Below, in pieces: positions 34,116 through 43,095 of a DNA stretch of 44,475 nucleotides (the first letter of the stretch is position 1; each line of letters opens with the position of its first letter). The stretch comes from Roseibium sp. (lineage in GTDB: Bacteria > Pseudomonadota > Alphaproteobacteria > Rhizobiales > Stappiaceae), in contig NZ_JAILWL010000003.1 in assembly GCF_025698965.1 (NCBI RefSeq), positions 1 through 44,475 of the forward strand, read 5' to 3'. Under the pieces are notes generated by a model. The model ran no database searches, was not told the origin of the DNA, and was given only the letters and a program-made list of their open reading frames with translations. A program made the position numbers and the translations under genes.

Positions 34116-35303
34116 TCAGTTGCATCCGGACATTATGCGCTCAATGACCTCCGGATCGGTTATTCCTTCTGACCCTATCAAGATGACGGACGAAGTTTGG
34201 TTCAACCCGATCTTTTCGCGTAAATCAGTCTGAACAGCTGCACAAATCAGCCCGCAAAGACCGGCGACGGCGCTTTCTCCCGCTTCTATCTTTTTGTCAG
34301 TTGCAGTCCCGTTTGCAAGCATGCGCACCGCTGGTGCCACGACGCTATCGGGGATTGTCATGAACCCGTTAGCCATAGCGTCGAGTACAGTCCATGCGAC
34401 CGGTGACGGCTCGCCACATGACAAACCTGCCATTATTGTTTCAGATTGTACCTTAACCCCAGTCGGTTGGTGTTTTCTTGCGCTTTCGAAAAGGCAAGGA
34501 GCCAGTTCCGGTTCCACAACAAATACGTTTGGCGACCGGTCTTTCCATTCCTGCAGAAAGACGGTCGCAACTGATGCGGCCAGACCACCAACACCACCTT
34601 GGAGAAAAACGTGTGACGGTGGTGTCGGAAGTGCTTTTACGATTTCACGCGCCAATAAGCCGTAGCCTGCCATGACATCCAATGGGGGTTGCCTGTAGCC
34701 GAGCCAGGAAGTGTCCGAAACAACAAACCAACCGTGTTTCTCGGCATCGGCGCGCGTTCTTGCAACGCTGGCATCATAATTTCCTTCGACTCGGATGACT
34801 TCTGCCCCAAGTTCACGAAGCGCTTCGGCACGAAATTCGCTAACCTTTGAATGAATGTAAATGCGACACCGGGCGTTCAATCGCGCTGCACCCCAGGCCA
34901 CTGAACGACCATGGTTGCCATCGGTGGCTGAAATCACCGTCAGTGGCTTGAGCAGGTTTTCATATTTGCCATTCCACATTTCGTTGGCAGTTACACGATG
35001 ACCGAGCTGCTCGCTGAGCGCGCGACTTAGAACAAGCAGGACCGCATAGGCTCCACCGAGCGCCTTGAAACTGCCGAGCCCAAATCTTGATCCTTCATCC
35101 TTGTAATGGATACTTCCAAGATCTAGCTCCGAAGCCAGATTATCCAGTCGCTCAAGACGGGTTTTTTGGTAACCCTGCCAACTTGTTATTTCCTGCTCCG
35201 CGAGATCGATATCGTCACGGGACAGAATGTTGATCGCCTGCTTCCCGTGATCGGGGCTGGTCGCGAGAAATCTCGCTTTGGCGTTTCGAAACTCTGAGAA
35301 CAT
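34116..35303 (-). CDS. Diaminopropionate ammonia-lyase (PLP enzyme)
   Basis: 395 residues from the ATG whose first base is 35303; GGAG lies upstream, and a TTG 39 bases earlier is less likely. The fold-type II PLP lysine is K80 in RFGLGSFKALGG, with the upstream HYKDEGSRFGL segment that distinguishes diaminopropionate ammonia-lyase (YgeX/DpaL) from threonine dehydratase. The glycine loop QGGVGGLAA and SGEPSPVAW-like segment follow, and the length matches DpaL (about 400). It would convert 2,3-diaminopropionate to pyruvate and ammonia. It is divergent from an Lrp regulator that probably controls it. Confidence 0.84.
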   Translation of the reverse strand: MFSEFRNAKARFLATSPDHGKQAINILSRDDIDLAEQEITSWQGYQKTRLERLDNLASELDLGSIHYKDEGSRFGLGSFKALGGAYAVLLVLSRALSEQLGHRVTANEMWNGKYENLLKPLTVISATDGNHGRSVAWGAARLNARCRIYIHSKVSEFRAEALRELGAEVIRVEGNYDASVARTRADAEKHGWFVVSDTSWLGYRQPPLDVMAGYGLLAREIVKALPTPPSHVFLQGGVGGLAASVATVFLQEWKDRSPNVFVVEPELAPCLFESARKHQPTGVKVQSETIMAGLSCGEPSPVAWTVLDAMANGFMTIPDSVVAPAVRMLANGTATDKKIEAGESAVAGLCGLICAAVQTDLREKIGLNQTSSVILIGSEGITDPEVIERIMSGCN

Positions 35304-35323
35304 TTGCCACTCCGTAAATTGAG

Positions 35324-35393
35324 TTGCAATTTTAGTTCTCAATATGTGAGTTATGTGCTTAATTTATATGCTTTAAGTGAAACAAAATTGCAA
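35324..35393. promoter_or_regulatory. Long-range inverted repeat between ammonia-lyase and Lrp genes
   Basis: TTGCAATTTT (35324-35333) and AAAATTGCAA (35384-35393) form a perfect 10-bp inverted repeat 50 bases apart, framing an AT-rich divergent promoter. Lrp/AsnC proteins commonly bind such spaced sites, so this is a candidate site for the adjacent regulator. Confidence 0.5.
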
Positions 35394-35411
35394 AAACGGG
35401 GACTGAAGCGA

Positions 35412-35882
35412 GTGAAATCCTCAACCGACCTGGATTCTTTCGATATCGCGATACTGCGCATTCTCCAGCGTGATAGCACCACCCCACAGCGTGAGATCGG
35501 AGCGTTGGTGAACCTCTCAGCTCCCTCCGTGCAACGGAGGATCAAGCGGATGGAAAAAGATGGTGTGATTTCAGCTCAAACGGCCATTCTGGATCCCGGT
35601 CGTGTCGGCTTGCCGCTGACAATACTTGTCGAAGTGGAACTTAAAGTCGAAACAGGTGGCGAGATCGATGTTGTAAAACAGTCTTTTCTGGAAGCTCCGG
35701 AAATACAGCAGGCTTACTACGTGACGGGAGAAGTTGACTTCGTACTGATTGTCGTGGTGAGCGACATGGCAGAATATGAAAAGCTCACCCAGCGTTTGTT
35801 TTTCGGTAACGAGAATATCAAGAAATTCAGAACGTTCGTGACGATGGATCGAACCAAGGCAACGTTGGACGTGAATATCTGA
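35412..35882 (+). CDS. Lrp/AsnC-family transcriptional regulator
   Basis: 156 residues from the GTG at 35412; GGGGA lies about 9 bases upstream. A TTG at 35388 and an in-frame codon at 35304 are alternatives that would run through the divergent promoter. N-terminal helix-turn-helix: TPQREIGALVNLSAPSVQRR followed by IKRMEKDGVI. The RAM ligand-binding domain follows (GEVDFVLIVVVSDMAEYEKL). It is divergent from diaminopropionate ammonia-lyase and probably activates that gene when the amino acid is present, as is common for Lrp-type regulators next to amino-acid catabolic genes. Confidence 0.87.
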   Translation: MKSSTDLDSFDIAILRILQRDSTTPQREIGALVNLSAPSVQRRIKRMEKDGVISAQTAILDPGRVGLPLTILVEVELKVETGGEIDVVKQSFLEAPEIQQAYYVTGEVDFVLIVVVSDMAEYEKLTQRLFFGNENIKKFRTFVTMDRTKATLDVNI

Positions 35883-35997
35883 TAGTCGAAATCGAGTAGA
35901 CGAAACTGCCATCCGCCTCACGCATAACCGCAATGCACTGGCGAAACTGGATTTTCATCATCGGGGACCCGACATATGCGCGGAAAGGAGAGGGCCG

Positions 35998-36564
35998 ATG
36001 AATATCGATTTCGACATCCGCACCCACGACATGCCCGCATCCATGCGCACGCTGCTTGACGATTATCCCCGCGACAGCTGGGAGGCGCATCCGGGTTTCA
36101 AGGAAAAGACACGTCACTGGCTTGGAGCGCATCTGATGTTCCGGCGGCTGGGTGAGCTTGTGCGCGTCGAGACCGAGCGCTATCTGGACAAATCCCGGGC
36201 ACCGGACGACTTTGCCGCGCGGCTGTCCTATTACGGCAACGCTCTGGTCAACAATCTGCACGGCCATCACGGTTGGGAAGATCACAGTTACTTCCCGGAA
36301 CTGTCCGCCGCCGATCCGCGTTTTGACGCCGGACTGGAAATTCTGGAGAAGGACCATCAGGAACTGGATCGGGTGCTGGACAGTTTTGCCGGGTCGGCCA
36401 ACCGGGCGATCAAGTTGATTCAGCTGGACGAGACGCAGGCCGGTGAGGAAGCGGCAAAACTGCATGGGCTCTCTGAAACCATCGAGGCATTCCTCGAGCG
36501 GCATCTTTCCGATGAGGAAGAACTGGCCGTGCCGATCATCCTTCATCATCGTTTACGCGGCTAA
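35998..36564 (+). CDS. Hemerythrin-like (HHE domain) protein
   Basis: 188 residues, mostly helical. Histidines and acidic residues that could bind a di-iron centre lie in GAHLMF, NNLHGHHGWEDHSYFPEL, EKDHQELDRVL and ERHLSDEEELAVPIILHH, matching the spacing of hemerythrin HHE domains. GGAAAGGAG lies upstream of the ATG. These proteins bind oxygen, nitric oxide or iron, or act in stress responses; the role here is not indicated by neighbours. A perfect terminator follows. Confidence 0.8.
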   Translation: MNIDFDIRTHDMPASMRTLLDDYPRDSWEAHPGFKEKTRHWLGAHLMFRRLGELVRVETERYLDKSRAPDDFAARLSYYGNALVNNLHGHHGWEDHSYFPELSAADPRFDAGLEILEKDHQELDRVLDSFAGSANRAIKLIQLDETQAGEEAAKLHGLSETIEAFLERHLSDEEELAVPIILHHRLRG

Positions 36565-36575
36565 CGCGGAGTTAT

Positions 36576-36611
36576 GCCACGCACACAGTCAGTGTGCGTG
36601 GCGGATCTTTT
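36576..36611 (+). terminator. Rho-independent terminator after the hemerythrin-like gene
   Basis: GCCACGCACAC (36576-36586) pairs perfectly with GTGTGCGTGGC (36592-36602) around a 5-base loop, followed by GGATCTTTT. It lies 12 bases after the stop codon. Confidence 0.85.
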
Positions 36612-36669
36612 CAAAAAACAAAGCCTGGACCGAATAGGCGTTGGTTCAAAATACCTGCCGGTCCTCGCT

Positions 36670-38055
36670 TTATCCTGGCCAGAGTTCCGTTTCAGGATGG
36701 AACTGCGACCAGGCGAACCAGAATGCCTGATGACTGCCGAGGTCGGATCCGTCTGCATCTATGGCTCTGATCCCACCGGCATCAAGTTCCAGGCGCACAT
36801 TTTCGTATGTGATTTCGTTGCCCTGCTTCAGGGCTGCGAATGCCTTGCTGCGCTGAAACGCGACAGGTTTTCCGGACGCTGTGACAACGCCGATGATGTC
36901 CTCATGTACCGGCAGACGCGGATCGACATCTCCGACCGGAAAAATCGGACCATTGGCATCCCGGCCATTGCGAAAGTCAAAATCGCGACCTAGTGCCAGA
37001 GCCTCGACCAATACCGTTGTTTCCGGATGCGCCTTCTTCCAGGTGCCCCAGTCGGTTGTCACCACGCTGGCCTGCTTCAGTTGCAGGTTTTTCTCCGCAA
37101 GAGGCCCCGTCACCGCCTTGCCGATAAACGTGTCGAACACTGAATATGTATTGACGTCATACATCACCTTGTTGGATCGGATGAGCAGTCCCGACGTGCG
37201 CAGAACCGGCCGCTCGAGGCCTTCAGGCAATTGATCGGTGAAATAGGCCTGCGCCGCGCCGCACAAGGTGCAATAGGGAATTCCGAGGTGACGTCCTCCC
37301 AACGTGTCATTGACCATTTCCCGGACTTCCATGATGCGCCGCGGATAGGCCCTGTATTCCCCGTTCACCTCGATACCGAAAACAATGTCCTCGTCCTTGA
37401 GCCACGTTGCATCCTCCGCGTTGCTGACTTGCGGATTGTCGGCTGCCGGGATGCAGTTGCATGCCTCGTCGGTGGTCCCAAAGGCCCGGTCATCGATCAG
37501 CACCCCACCCCAGGAAACGTGGCGCCAGTCGATATCACCTTCGACGAAGATCTTGTCCCAGCCCGGAACGAGGCTGGTAAAGATCGCCCGTTTCACTTTC
37601 AGGTAGTCAGGGGGCGCTGGAATATCCCATGCAATGAGATGATCCGTCACGGCTCCCCAGTGGTTTTCATTTGGCATTTTTTTGTCCAGGAGGCGGGAAG
37701 CAGCATCGGTGAGCGCTGCATTCAGCTGCTGTCCGGATGCAAATCGCATCAGGTCGGCGATAATCCAGACAAGCCGGGGGTCCTTGGAGCCGGCGATCTT
37801 GTCAAGAGCAAGGTTTTGGTCCTTTCCCCAGGCCGATTGTGTTGCGCTGTCGACAAAAGCCACCTTGATTGCAGACCATACGTCGCTGGATAACGGACCT
37901 TGCGGAACTTCCGGCGGTTCGCCGAACTGCGCGACCACGTATTCGGGCAGGGGCGCCGTATCCTGACCGCGCGAAAAGTCTGACCAGAACAAAGAAAGTG
38001 CGACCATCGGCACGACTAGGAAGATGCGGGGTGGAAATCCGAATGCCGATGCCAT
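36670..38055 (-). CDS. DUF3179 domain-containing exported protein
   Basis: 461 residues. The first about 30 residues include a hydrophobic segment (IFLVVPMVALSLFW) and serve as signal peptide or anchor. The conserved DUF3179 core shows YRAYPRRIMEVREMVNDTLG, then HLGIPYCTLCGAAQAY with a CxxC pair, FIGKAVTGPL, and the closing HQAFWFAWSQFHPET. A CNC group also occurs near residue 200. The family is widespread in marine bacteria and archaea but has no established function. It stands alone, ending close to the terminator of the convergent hemerythrin gene. Confidence 0.86.
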   Translation of the reverse strand: MASAFGFPPRIFLVVPMVALSLFWSDFSRGQDTAPLPEYVVAQFGEPPEVPQGPLSSDVWSAIKVAFVDSATQSAWGKDQNLALDKIAGSKDPRLVWIIADLMRFASGQQLNAALTDAASRLLDKKMPNENHWGAVTDHLIAWDIPAPPDYLKVKRAIFTSLVPGWDKIFVEGDIDWRHVSWGGVLIDDRAFGTTDEACNCIPAADNPQVSNAEDATWLKDEDIVFGIEVNGEYRAYPRRIMEVREMVNDTLGGRHLGIPYCTLCGAAQAYFTDQLPEGLERPVLRTSGLLIRSNKVMYDVNTYSVFDTFIGKAVTGPLAEKNLQLKQASVVTTDWGTWKKAHPETTVLVEALALGRDFDFRNGRDANGPIFPVGDVDPRLPVHEDIIGVVTASGKPVAFQRSKAFAALKQGNEITYENVRLELDAGGIRAIDADGSDLGSHQAFWFAWSQFHPETELWPG

Positions 38056-38431
38056 GGAAGGGCCTTTCGCGAGCCTGTTTCATCGTGAAAAACACACGCT
38101 GCCGATGAAACAGTCTGTGAAATCCGCAACAGGCGGTTCAGGCAGACCCGATTTCAGAAACAGTCGATGCGCACGGAAGAAGATGTGGCCTCAACCCACT
38201 GTGCGGCCAATCACGATACTTCAGCAGTTAGTGAGCGGCTTCGCGGATCGCGCTCGAACGGGTGGCATTGCGCAGCGGCATTATTGGGATAACTCTGAAG
38301 CTTCTGTCGATGCCCAACCGTTGTGACAGTCAAAGTCGGTCACATCCGAATTCATCGGGAAAGAGTGGATGGACTTCCGTGGACCTCTCTGGCCGATTGT
38401 CCACCTTGTGTTTCAAGCGTAGGGTGCGCGC
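38056..38431. other. Intergenic region without recognised gene
   Basis: 376 bases between the divergent DUF3179 and DUF2161 genes. Short overlapping frames exist on the plus strand, but none has a good ribosome binding site or a familiar translation. It presumably holds both promoters; I see no clear repeat or operator. Confidence 0.5.
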
Positions 38432-39088
38432 ATGGGGCGCATTTTGGAAACCGAACTCTATTCGCCGGTAAAGGCCTTCCTCATTGGGCAGGGGTACGAG
38501 GTGAAGGCCGAAGTCGGGTCTGCCGATATCGTTGCCTGTCGCGACAATGCGGACCCGGTGATTGTCGAACTGAAAACCGGGTTCTCGTTGACCCTTTTCC
38601 ATCAGGCGGTCGCGCGCCAATCCGTCACCGACGCTGTCTATGTGGCGGTCGCCCGGGGTCCCGGTCGGCGGTTTCAGCAAGCGCTGAAGAACAATCTCAA
38701 GCTTGCACGGCGACTGGGCCTTGGCGTGATTACCGTCAGGCTTTCCGATGGACTGGTTGAGGTGCATCAGGATCCCGCACCTTATACACCGCGGAAGTCC
38801 AAACAGCGCAAAGACCGGCTGCTCAGGGAATTTTCCCGCCGTGTCGGTGATCCCAACACCGGTGGATCGACACGCGTAACCCTGGTGACGGCGTATCGCC
38901 AGGATGCGATCCGCTGTGCGCAACATCTGAATGCCAATGGCCCCAGCCGCGGTGCAGAGGTGGCAAAGGCGACCGGTGTCGACCGCGCGACCCGAATGAT
39001 GGCGGACGATCACTACGGCTGGTTCGAGCGTGTCGAGCGCGGTGTTTATGATTTAAGTCCGAAAGGACGTGAGGCTCTGCCGGACTGA
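38432..39088 (+). CDS. DUF2161 protein, PD-(D/E)XK nuclease fold
   Basis: 218 residues. The start ETELYSPVKAFLIGQGYEVK and the core SADIVACRDNADPVIVELKTGF give a PD-(D/E)XK-type site: the aspartate in SADIV and E-x-K in VELK. This is the DUF2161 family (putative phosphodiesterase). A C-terminal part with a helix-turn-helix-like RGAEVAKATGVDRATRMM segment could bind DNA. The family is common in alphaproteobacteria and uncharacterised. The gene runs into the convergent barrel-cupin gene with only 10 bases between the stops. Confidence 0.85.
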   Translation: MGRILETELYSPVKAFLIGQGYEVKAEVGSADIVACRDNADPVIVELKTGFSLTLFHQAVARQSVTDAVYVAVARGPGRRFQQALKNNLKLARRLGLGVITVRLSDGLVEVHQDPAPYTPRKSKQRKDRLLREFSRRVGDPNTGGSTRVTLVTAYRQDAIRCAQHLNANGPSRGAEVAKATGVDRATRMMADDHYGWFERVERGVYDLSPKGREALPD

Positions 39089-39098
39089 AGATACGGAC

Positions 39099-40154
39099 CT
39101 ACACATGTTCAAGATCGGAAACTGTGCGCTCATCGACGGCAGTACCGGTATTGAGGGTGGAGGTGGGCTCGAACAGCATTACTTCGCAAACACCGTCAAG
39201 GGCGACCGGGCAGTGCTCGACACCGTGCGGTACCACGATGAATTCCCCTTCATTGATGACCTCGTCACGATCGCGAAACTTGATCATGAGCCGGCCCTTG
39301 TGAACGAAAAACAGTTCATCTTCGCTCTCGTGATAATGCCAGGTAAAAGCACCGTCGAATTTGGCCAGCTTGACGTGCATGTTGTTCACCTGACCAACGA
39401 TCCTCGGGTTCCATGTGTCCGTGAACGCGGCAAAGGATTGGACGAGGCTCTTGGGGCCATAGGGGGAAATATGGTCGTTCACGCCCGCAACGTCCCGCTG
39501 GATAGCGCGCAGTTGCATTTCCAGTTCGGGACTGTCCGCGGGATAATCGCCATCAAGTGCGGCTGTACCGATAGTGAAGCCTGCCGCACCGGATTTTCGC
39601 ACAATCTCTATCCGGTCGCGGCTACCGATGGACCCGGCGATGATGACCGGTTTGTCGACCGCGACGCAGACCGCCGCCATGAGCCCTGTCCCATTTTCGG
39701 TTGAACGATAGGCCAGCAAATCCAGGCCATGCACTCCGTCTCGGGCAGCAAGCTGCTCCGCGCTTTCGACGATTTCGTCAATGGTGCCCGACAACACACT
39801 TGGGTGCCCTTCGATTTTGCCGGGGAACGGAAAATACTGGATGCCCGTGTCTTTGAGAACCGGCAGAACCGCATCTACATTCGTCCCGCCCAGAAGAATA
39901 TCGACACCGATCTCCACGGCTGCCTTCGCCGAGGCAATTTCACTCTCCTTGTCGAGCGAAACAACTTCAAGGTAGCTGGTTGCTCCTCCATCCTTGATCG
40001 CCTTGTTCAGGTCTTTCAACCGCTCAAATGGCAGCCCGACATCCTTGAAGCCGATGTGATGCACACCCGCAGCCAGCGCGGTCGCCAGGTGTTGTTCGGC
40101 ATCTTCCACGGTCTTGTCGTTTCGTGTCAGCATAAAAATAAAGCGCAGTCCCAT
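39099..40154 (-). CDS. TIM-barrel/cupin fusion protein of unknown function
   Basis: 351 residues from the ATG at 40154, which has AAGGAGG upstream. Residues 1 to about 235 form an alternating beta/alpha pattern like a HisA-type (beta/alpha)8 barrel: GLRFIFMLTRNDKTVEDAEQ, GVDILLGGTNVDAVLPVL, DKPVIIAGSIGSRDRIEIV and AAGFTIGTAALDG, with phosphate-loop-like glycines near the end. Residues about 240-351 are a cupin: WHYHESEDELFFVHKG and VPHGVEHCPV supply metal-binding histidines and a glutamate; this cupin type is usually a separate protein of about 110 residues. No frameshift or stop separates them, so it is one polypeptide. A decayed pdxA-like gene lies directly upstream, suggesting a role in hydroxy-acid phosphate catabolism (inference). 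Confidence 0.78.
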   Translation of the reverse strand: MGLRFIFMLTRNDKTVEDAEQHLATALAAGVHHIGFKDVGLPFERLKDLNKAIKDGGATSYLEVVSLDKESEIASAKAAVEIGVDILLGGTNVDAVLPVLKDTGIQYFPFPGKIEGHPSVLSGTIDEIVESAEQLAARDGVHGLDLLAYRSTENGTGLMAAVCVAVDKPVIIAGSIGSRDRIEIVRKSGAAGFTIGTAALDGDYPADSPELEMQLRAIQRDVAGVNDHISPYGPKSLVQSFAAFTDTWNPRIVGQVNNMHVKLAKFDGAFTWHYHESEDELFFVHKGRLMIKFRDRDEVINEGEFIVVPHGVEHCPVALDGVCEVMLFEPTSTLNTGTAVDERTVSDLEHV

Positions 40155-40225
40155 TACGCTGCCTCCTTCGATTTCGATGTAACCCGACTTTTGACGCAGC
40201 CCCATGCCGTCCGAAGGCAGGGCCG

Positions 40226-40409
40226 ATTGGTAATTCCCTGTCCGGCAATGTCAAATGCGGTTCCGCGATCCGCATTCGTCCTTGCAAACGGAAAACCAAG
40301 CGCGAGGGGTACGCCTATTTCCAACCCCGTGTATTTCACCTGAAGTAAGACCCCGATCGTGATTTTGCGTGACGACTATGTCGAAACGGTCTGCCACCTT
40401 CAACGAAAA
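40226..40409 (-). pseudogene. Remnant of a PdxA/PdxA2-family dehydrogenase gene (frameshifted, N-terminus missing)
   Basis: Reading the minus strand, one frame from about 40409 gives FDIVVTQNHDRG, matching the conserved (F/Y)DxVVAMYHDQG region of 4-hydroxythreonine-4-phosphate dehydrogenases. The match then moves to another frame, which from about 40339 gives KYTGLEIGVPLALGFPFART and NADRGTAFDIAGQGITN, matching the family's C-terminal GVNVTLGLPFIRTSxDHGTAFDIAG. The metal-binding histidine of DHGTA is arginine here. Roughly 230 N-terminal residues are absent, since the promoter of the divergent operon follows. The fragment ends about 70 bases before the barrel-cupin start, so the two were probably one operon. 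Confidence 0.65.
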
Positions 40410-40533
40410 CCATCCGATTTTTCTACTTAAGCAATTGCACCTGGTCGGGTGCGATGTCCTGTTCACCCGAGACAGGCCCATCCCTATCACGTCTATGTGA
40501 AATTCAGGGCGTCAAAGCAAACTTGAAATTTAC

Positions 40534-40553
40534 CCTACCTAGTAGTAGGTAGG
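40534..40553. promoter_or_regulatory. TetR-type operator palindrome before the cupin operon
   Basis: CCTACCTA (40534-40541) and TAGGTAGG (40546-40553) are perfect 8-bp arms around GTAG. The site lies 116 bases before the ChrR-like cupin gene, the first gene of an operon ending in a TetR gene, and is typical of TetR autorepression. Confidence 0.75.
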
Positions 40554-40668
40554 TATGTGAATTTTAATCCAGCTCGAAGAACATGGTCATGAAAATCTAT
40601 GACATCGGACACTTTCCCAACCCTGCGTGGGTCCACGTCGCCCTTGCTTCAGATCGAAAGGACGAAAT

Positions 40669-41337
40669 ATGGAACTGAATGCAGATTTCAGCGAACGTGT
40701 CTTGGTTCACTCCGGTCGGGCCGAGTGGAAGGCGTCGCCCATGCCTGGCGTGGACCGCCGAATGCTGGACCGCATCGGCGGCGAGGTCGCTCGGGCGACG
40801 ACCATCGTACGCTATGCACCGAACAGCTCCTTTTCAGCTCACACCCACACAGGCGGAGAGGAATTCATTGTTCTTGACGGGGTGTTCCAGGACGAACACG
40901 GAGATTTTCCTGCCGGCACTTATGTGCGCAATCCACCGACAACCTCCCATACGCCGAGGTCCGAACCCGGCTGCACAATATTCGTCAAACTCTGGCAATT
41001 CGACATGGAGGACCGCAACCAGTTCCGCAAGAACATGGTAGAGGAACTGGAGGCGCCATCAAACGGTGTAGCAACGACGCAGCTGCACAAGGATGATCGC
41101 GAGACGGTGACGTACAGCCATCTCGATGACGGCGCGACCCTGACCAATTCCGACACCGGTGGGATCGAACTGCTGGTGATCGATGGAGCTCTGACCGAGG
41201 GCCGGGACACACTCGAAAAAGGTGCGTGGCTGCGTCTGCCGGAAGGGCAAGGGCTGTCGGTTATCGCGGGGGACGAGGGCGCGAAGGTCTGGATAAAGAC
41301 GGGTCACCTTCCTTTTGCCAAGGCGCCGGTTACATGA
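40669..41337 (+). CDS. ChrR-like cupin protein
   Basis: 222 residues from the ATG at 40669, with AAAGGA upstream. Two cupin modules. The first has a complete metal site: H58 and H60 in [12 protein letters not shown]64 or E65, and H94 in TTSHTP. The second ([19 protein letters not shown]) lacks the histidines. This is the C-terminal half of ChrR anti-sigma factors without the zinc-binding N-terminal anti-sigma domain, and no ECF sigma gene is adjacent. It may be a dioxygenase-like or sensor cupin. It begins an operon with SDR, FAD oxidoreductase and TetR genes; its stop overlaps the SDR start (ATGA). Confidence 0.83.
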   Translation: MELNADFSERVLVHSGRAEWKASPMPGVDRRMLDRIGGEVARATTIVRYAPNSSFSAHTHTGGEEFIVLDGVFQDEHGDFPAGTYVRNPPTTSHTPRSEPGCTIFVKLWQFDMEDRNQFRKNMVEELEAPSNGVATTQLHKDDRETVTYSHLDDGATLTNSDTGGIELLVIDGALTEGRDTLEKGAWLRLPEGQGLSVIAGDEGAKVWIKTGHLPFAKAPVT

Positions 41338-42020
41338 CGGAAAAGAGCAAACCCTGGGCGCTTGTCGCCGGAGCGGGGGCTGGTCTTGGTCAGTCCCTCG
41401 TCTCGCGTTTCGAAACCGGTGGACTGATGTCTGTCGGCCTGGGCCGGACGCGGCCGGATGATCCGTGCGGACGCTTTGTTGAACTGGATCTGGCGGATGC
41501 CGAGGCGGTTCCGGCGACACTTGCCGGCCTGATTGCCGATCACGGTCCGCCGGAAATCGTCGTGCACAACACGGCGGAGCTGGTGATCGCCCCGTTTGCC
41601 GAAACCACCCTGGATGACTACCGCCGCACTTGGGCTTCCATGGTGCAATCGGCCGTGTTGCTGGCGCAAGCCACGCTGCAACCGATGACCCGGGCGGGCG
41701 GTGGAACTTTTGTCGTCTCAGGTGCCACGGCGTCCTTGCGCGGCGGTGCCCGGTTTTCCGCGTTTGCCAGCGCCAAATTTGCCCTGCGCGGCCTGACGCA
41801 ATCGCTGGCGCGCGAGTTTCAACCGGCTGGCATTCACGTCTGCCACGTCATTCTGGACGGCATCATCGACACGGCCCGTTCCCGCACATTGCACAGCCTC
41901 GATACGGAAAAGATGATGAAGCCCGACGAGATCGCAGAGGTCTATTGGCAGCTTGCCCATCAGCCACGTTCCACCTGGACGCACGAGCTTGACCTGCGCC
42001 CGGCATCGGAAGGGTTCTAG
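41334..42020 (+). CDS. SDR-family oxidoreductase with atypical active site
   Basis: 228 residues. The nucleotide-binding [10 protein letters not shown] motif is at residues 13-22 (a TGxxxGxG variant) and the conserved N79 lies in HNTA (NAG-like). The catalytic serine is S129, but the tyrosine of YxxxK is replaced by phenylalanine: F144-A-S-A-K148. This substitution is seen in a recognisable SDR subgroup, whose members are of unknown activity; classical dehydrogenase chemistry would be impaired. The start overlaps the cupin stop by 4 bases and the stop is one base before the next start. Confidence 0.85.
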   Translation: MTEKSKPWALVAGAGAGLGQSLVSRFETGGLMSVGLGRTRPDDPCGRFVELDLADAEAVPATLAGLIADHGPPEIVVHNTAELVIAPFAETTLDDYRRTWASMVQSAVLLAQATLQPMTRAGGGTFVVSGATASLRGGARFSAFASAKFALRGLTQSLAREFQPAGIHVCHVILDGIIDTARSRTLHSLDTEKMMKPDEIAEVYWQLAHQPRSTWTHELDLRPASEGF

Positions 42021-42021
42021 A

Positions 42022-43095
42022 TTGAGCACGCTGATCATTGGAGGCGGCCTGTCCGGTCTTGCTCTTGCCGAGAGGCTTCAGGCGAAGGGTGCAGACTACA
42101 TGCTGGTCGAGGCACGGGACCGGTTCGGCGGACGCATCCTCACCGAACATTACGGCGAAGAGTATTTCGATCTAGGGCCAGCCTGGTTCTGGCCCGGTCA
42201 GCCGCGGATCGCAGCCATGATCAAACGGCTTGGCCTGGAAAAATTCGACCAGTTTTCCGAAGGCCAGTTGATCTATGAAGATGAGGCTGGCCGGGTTCAG
42301 CGCGGCGTCGGATACGCATCGATGGCAGGCTCCTGGCGGCTGGAGGGAGGCCTTGATGCATTGACCGGGGTGCTGGCAGGACGCGTGCCGGACACCAGAA
42401 AGCGCTTGAATGCAAAGGTCGTCAGCCTGACACGTGGCAAAGTCGGGATCACGGCGGAACTGGCGACAGGAGAACGTCTCTTTGCCAGGCAGGTTGTGCT
42501 GGCGCTTCCGCCCCGTCTGGCCGCTGAACTGCGATTTACCCCCTCTCTTCCCGAGGCTACCGTCCGGGCGATGCGAGGCATCCCGACCTGGATGGCGGGT
42601 CAGGCGAAGGCCATTGCTATCTACAACACACCCTTCTGGCGCGAGGAGGGATTGTCCGGAGATGCGATGAGCCGCGTGGGGCCCATGGTCGAGATCCATG
42701 ACGCATCTCCGACGGACGGCAGCTCCTTTGCGCTTTTCGGCTTCATCGGCGTAGCGCCGGAACATCGCCAGGACATGGGAACCCTGCGCTATCAGCTGAT
42801 GCGGCAACTGGTCCGTCTGTTCGGAGAGAAGGCAGCAGAACCCGTTAGCCTTCTGATCAAAGACTGGGCGTTCGATCAGCACACCTCGACACTGGCGGAC
42901 AAAGCGCCCCTTTACGCACATCCGGTCTACGGCCTGCCCCGTGCGATGGCGGAACTTTGGGGCGGCACTCTGCTTTTTGGCGGGACCGAGGTTGCTGCCC
43001 GTTTCGGGGGCTTTATTGAAGGTGCTTTGGAATCCGCTGAAAGCGTAATAAATACGCTGGAACACATGGTAGCAGGCAGAGAAAATGTCGACTGA
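42022..43095 (+). CDS. FAD-dependent amine oxidase-like protein
   Basis: 357 residues starting at a TTG at 42022, with GGAAGGG about 8 bases upstream; there is no suitable ATG. The FAD-binding dinucleotide fold is clear: IIGGGLSGLALAERLQAKG, then VEARDRFGGRILTE, which is the amine oxidase/phytoene desaturase pattern, and a late WGGTLLFGGTEVAARFGGF segment closing the FAD site. Shorter than monoamine oxidases (about 450-500). Probably oxidises an amine or related compound in the cytoplasm. The gene overlaps the TetR gene by 11 bases. Confidence 0.85.
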   Translation: MSTLIIGGGLSGLALAERLQAKGADYMLVEARDRFGGRILTEHYGEEYFDLGPAWFWPGQPRIAAMIKRLGLEKFDQFSEGQLIYEDEAGRVQRGVGYASMAGSWRLEGGLDALTGVLAGRVPDTRKRLNAKVVSLTRGKVGITAELATGERLFARQVVLALPPRLAAELRFTPSLPEATVRAMRGIPTWMAGQAKAIAIYNTPFWREEGLSGDAMSRVGPMVEIHDASPTDGSSFALFGFIGVAPEHRQDMGTLRYQLMRQLVRLFGEKAAEPVSLLIKDWAFDQHTSTLADKAPLYAHPVYGLPRAMAELWGGTLLFGGTEVAARFGGFIEGALESAESVINTLEHMVAGRENVD

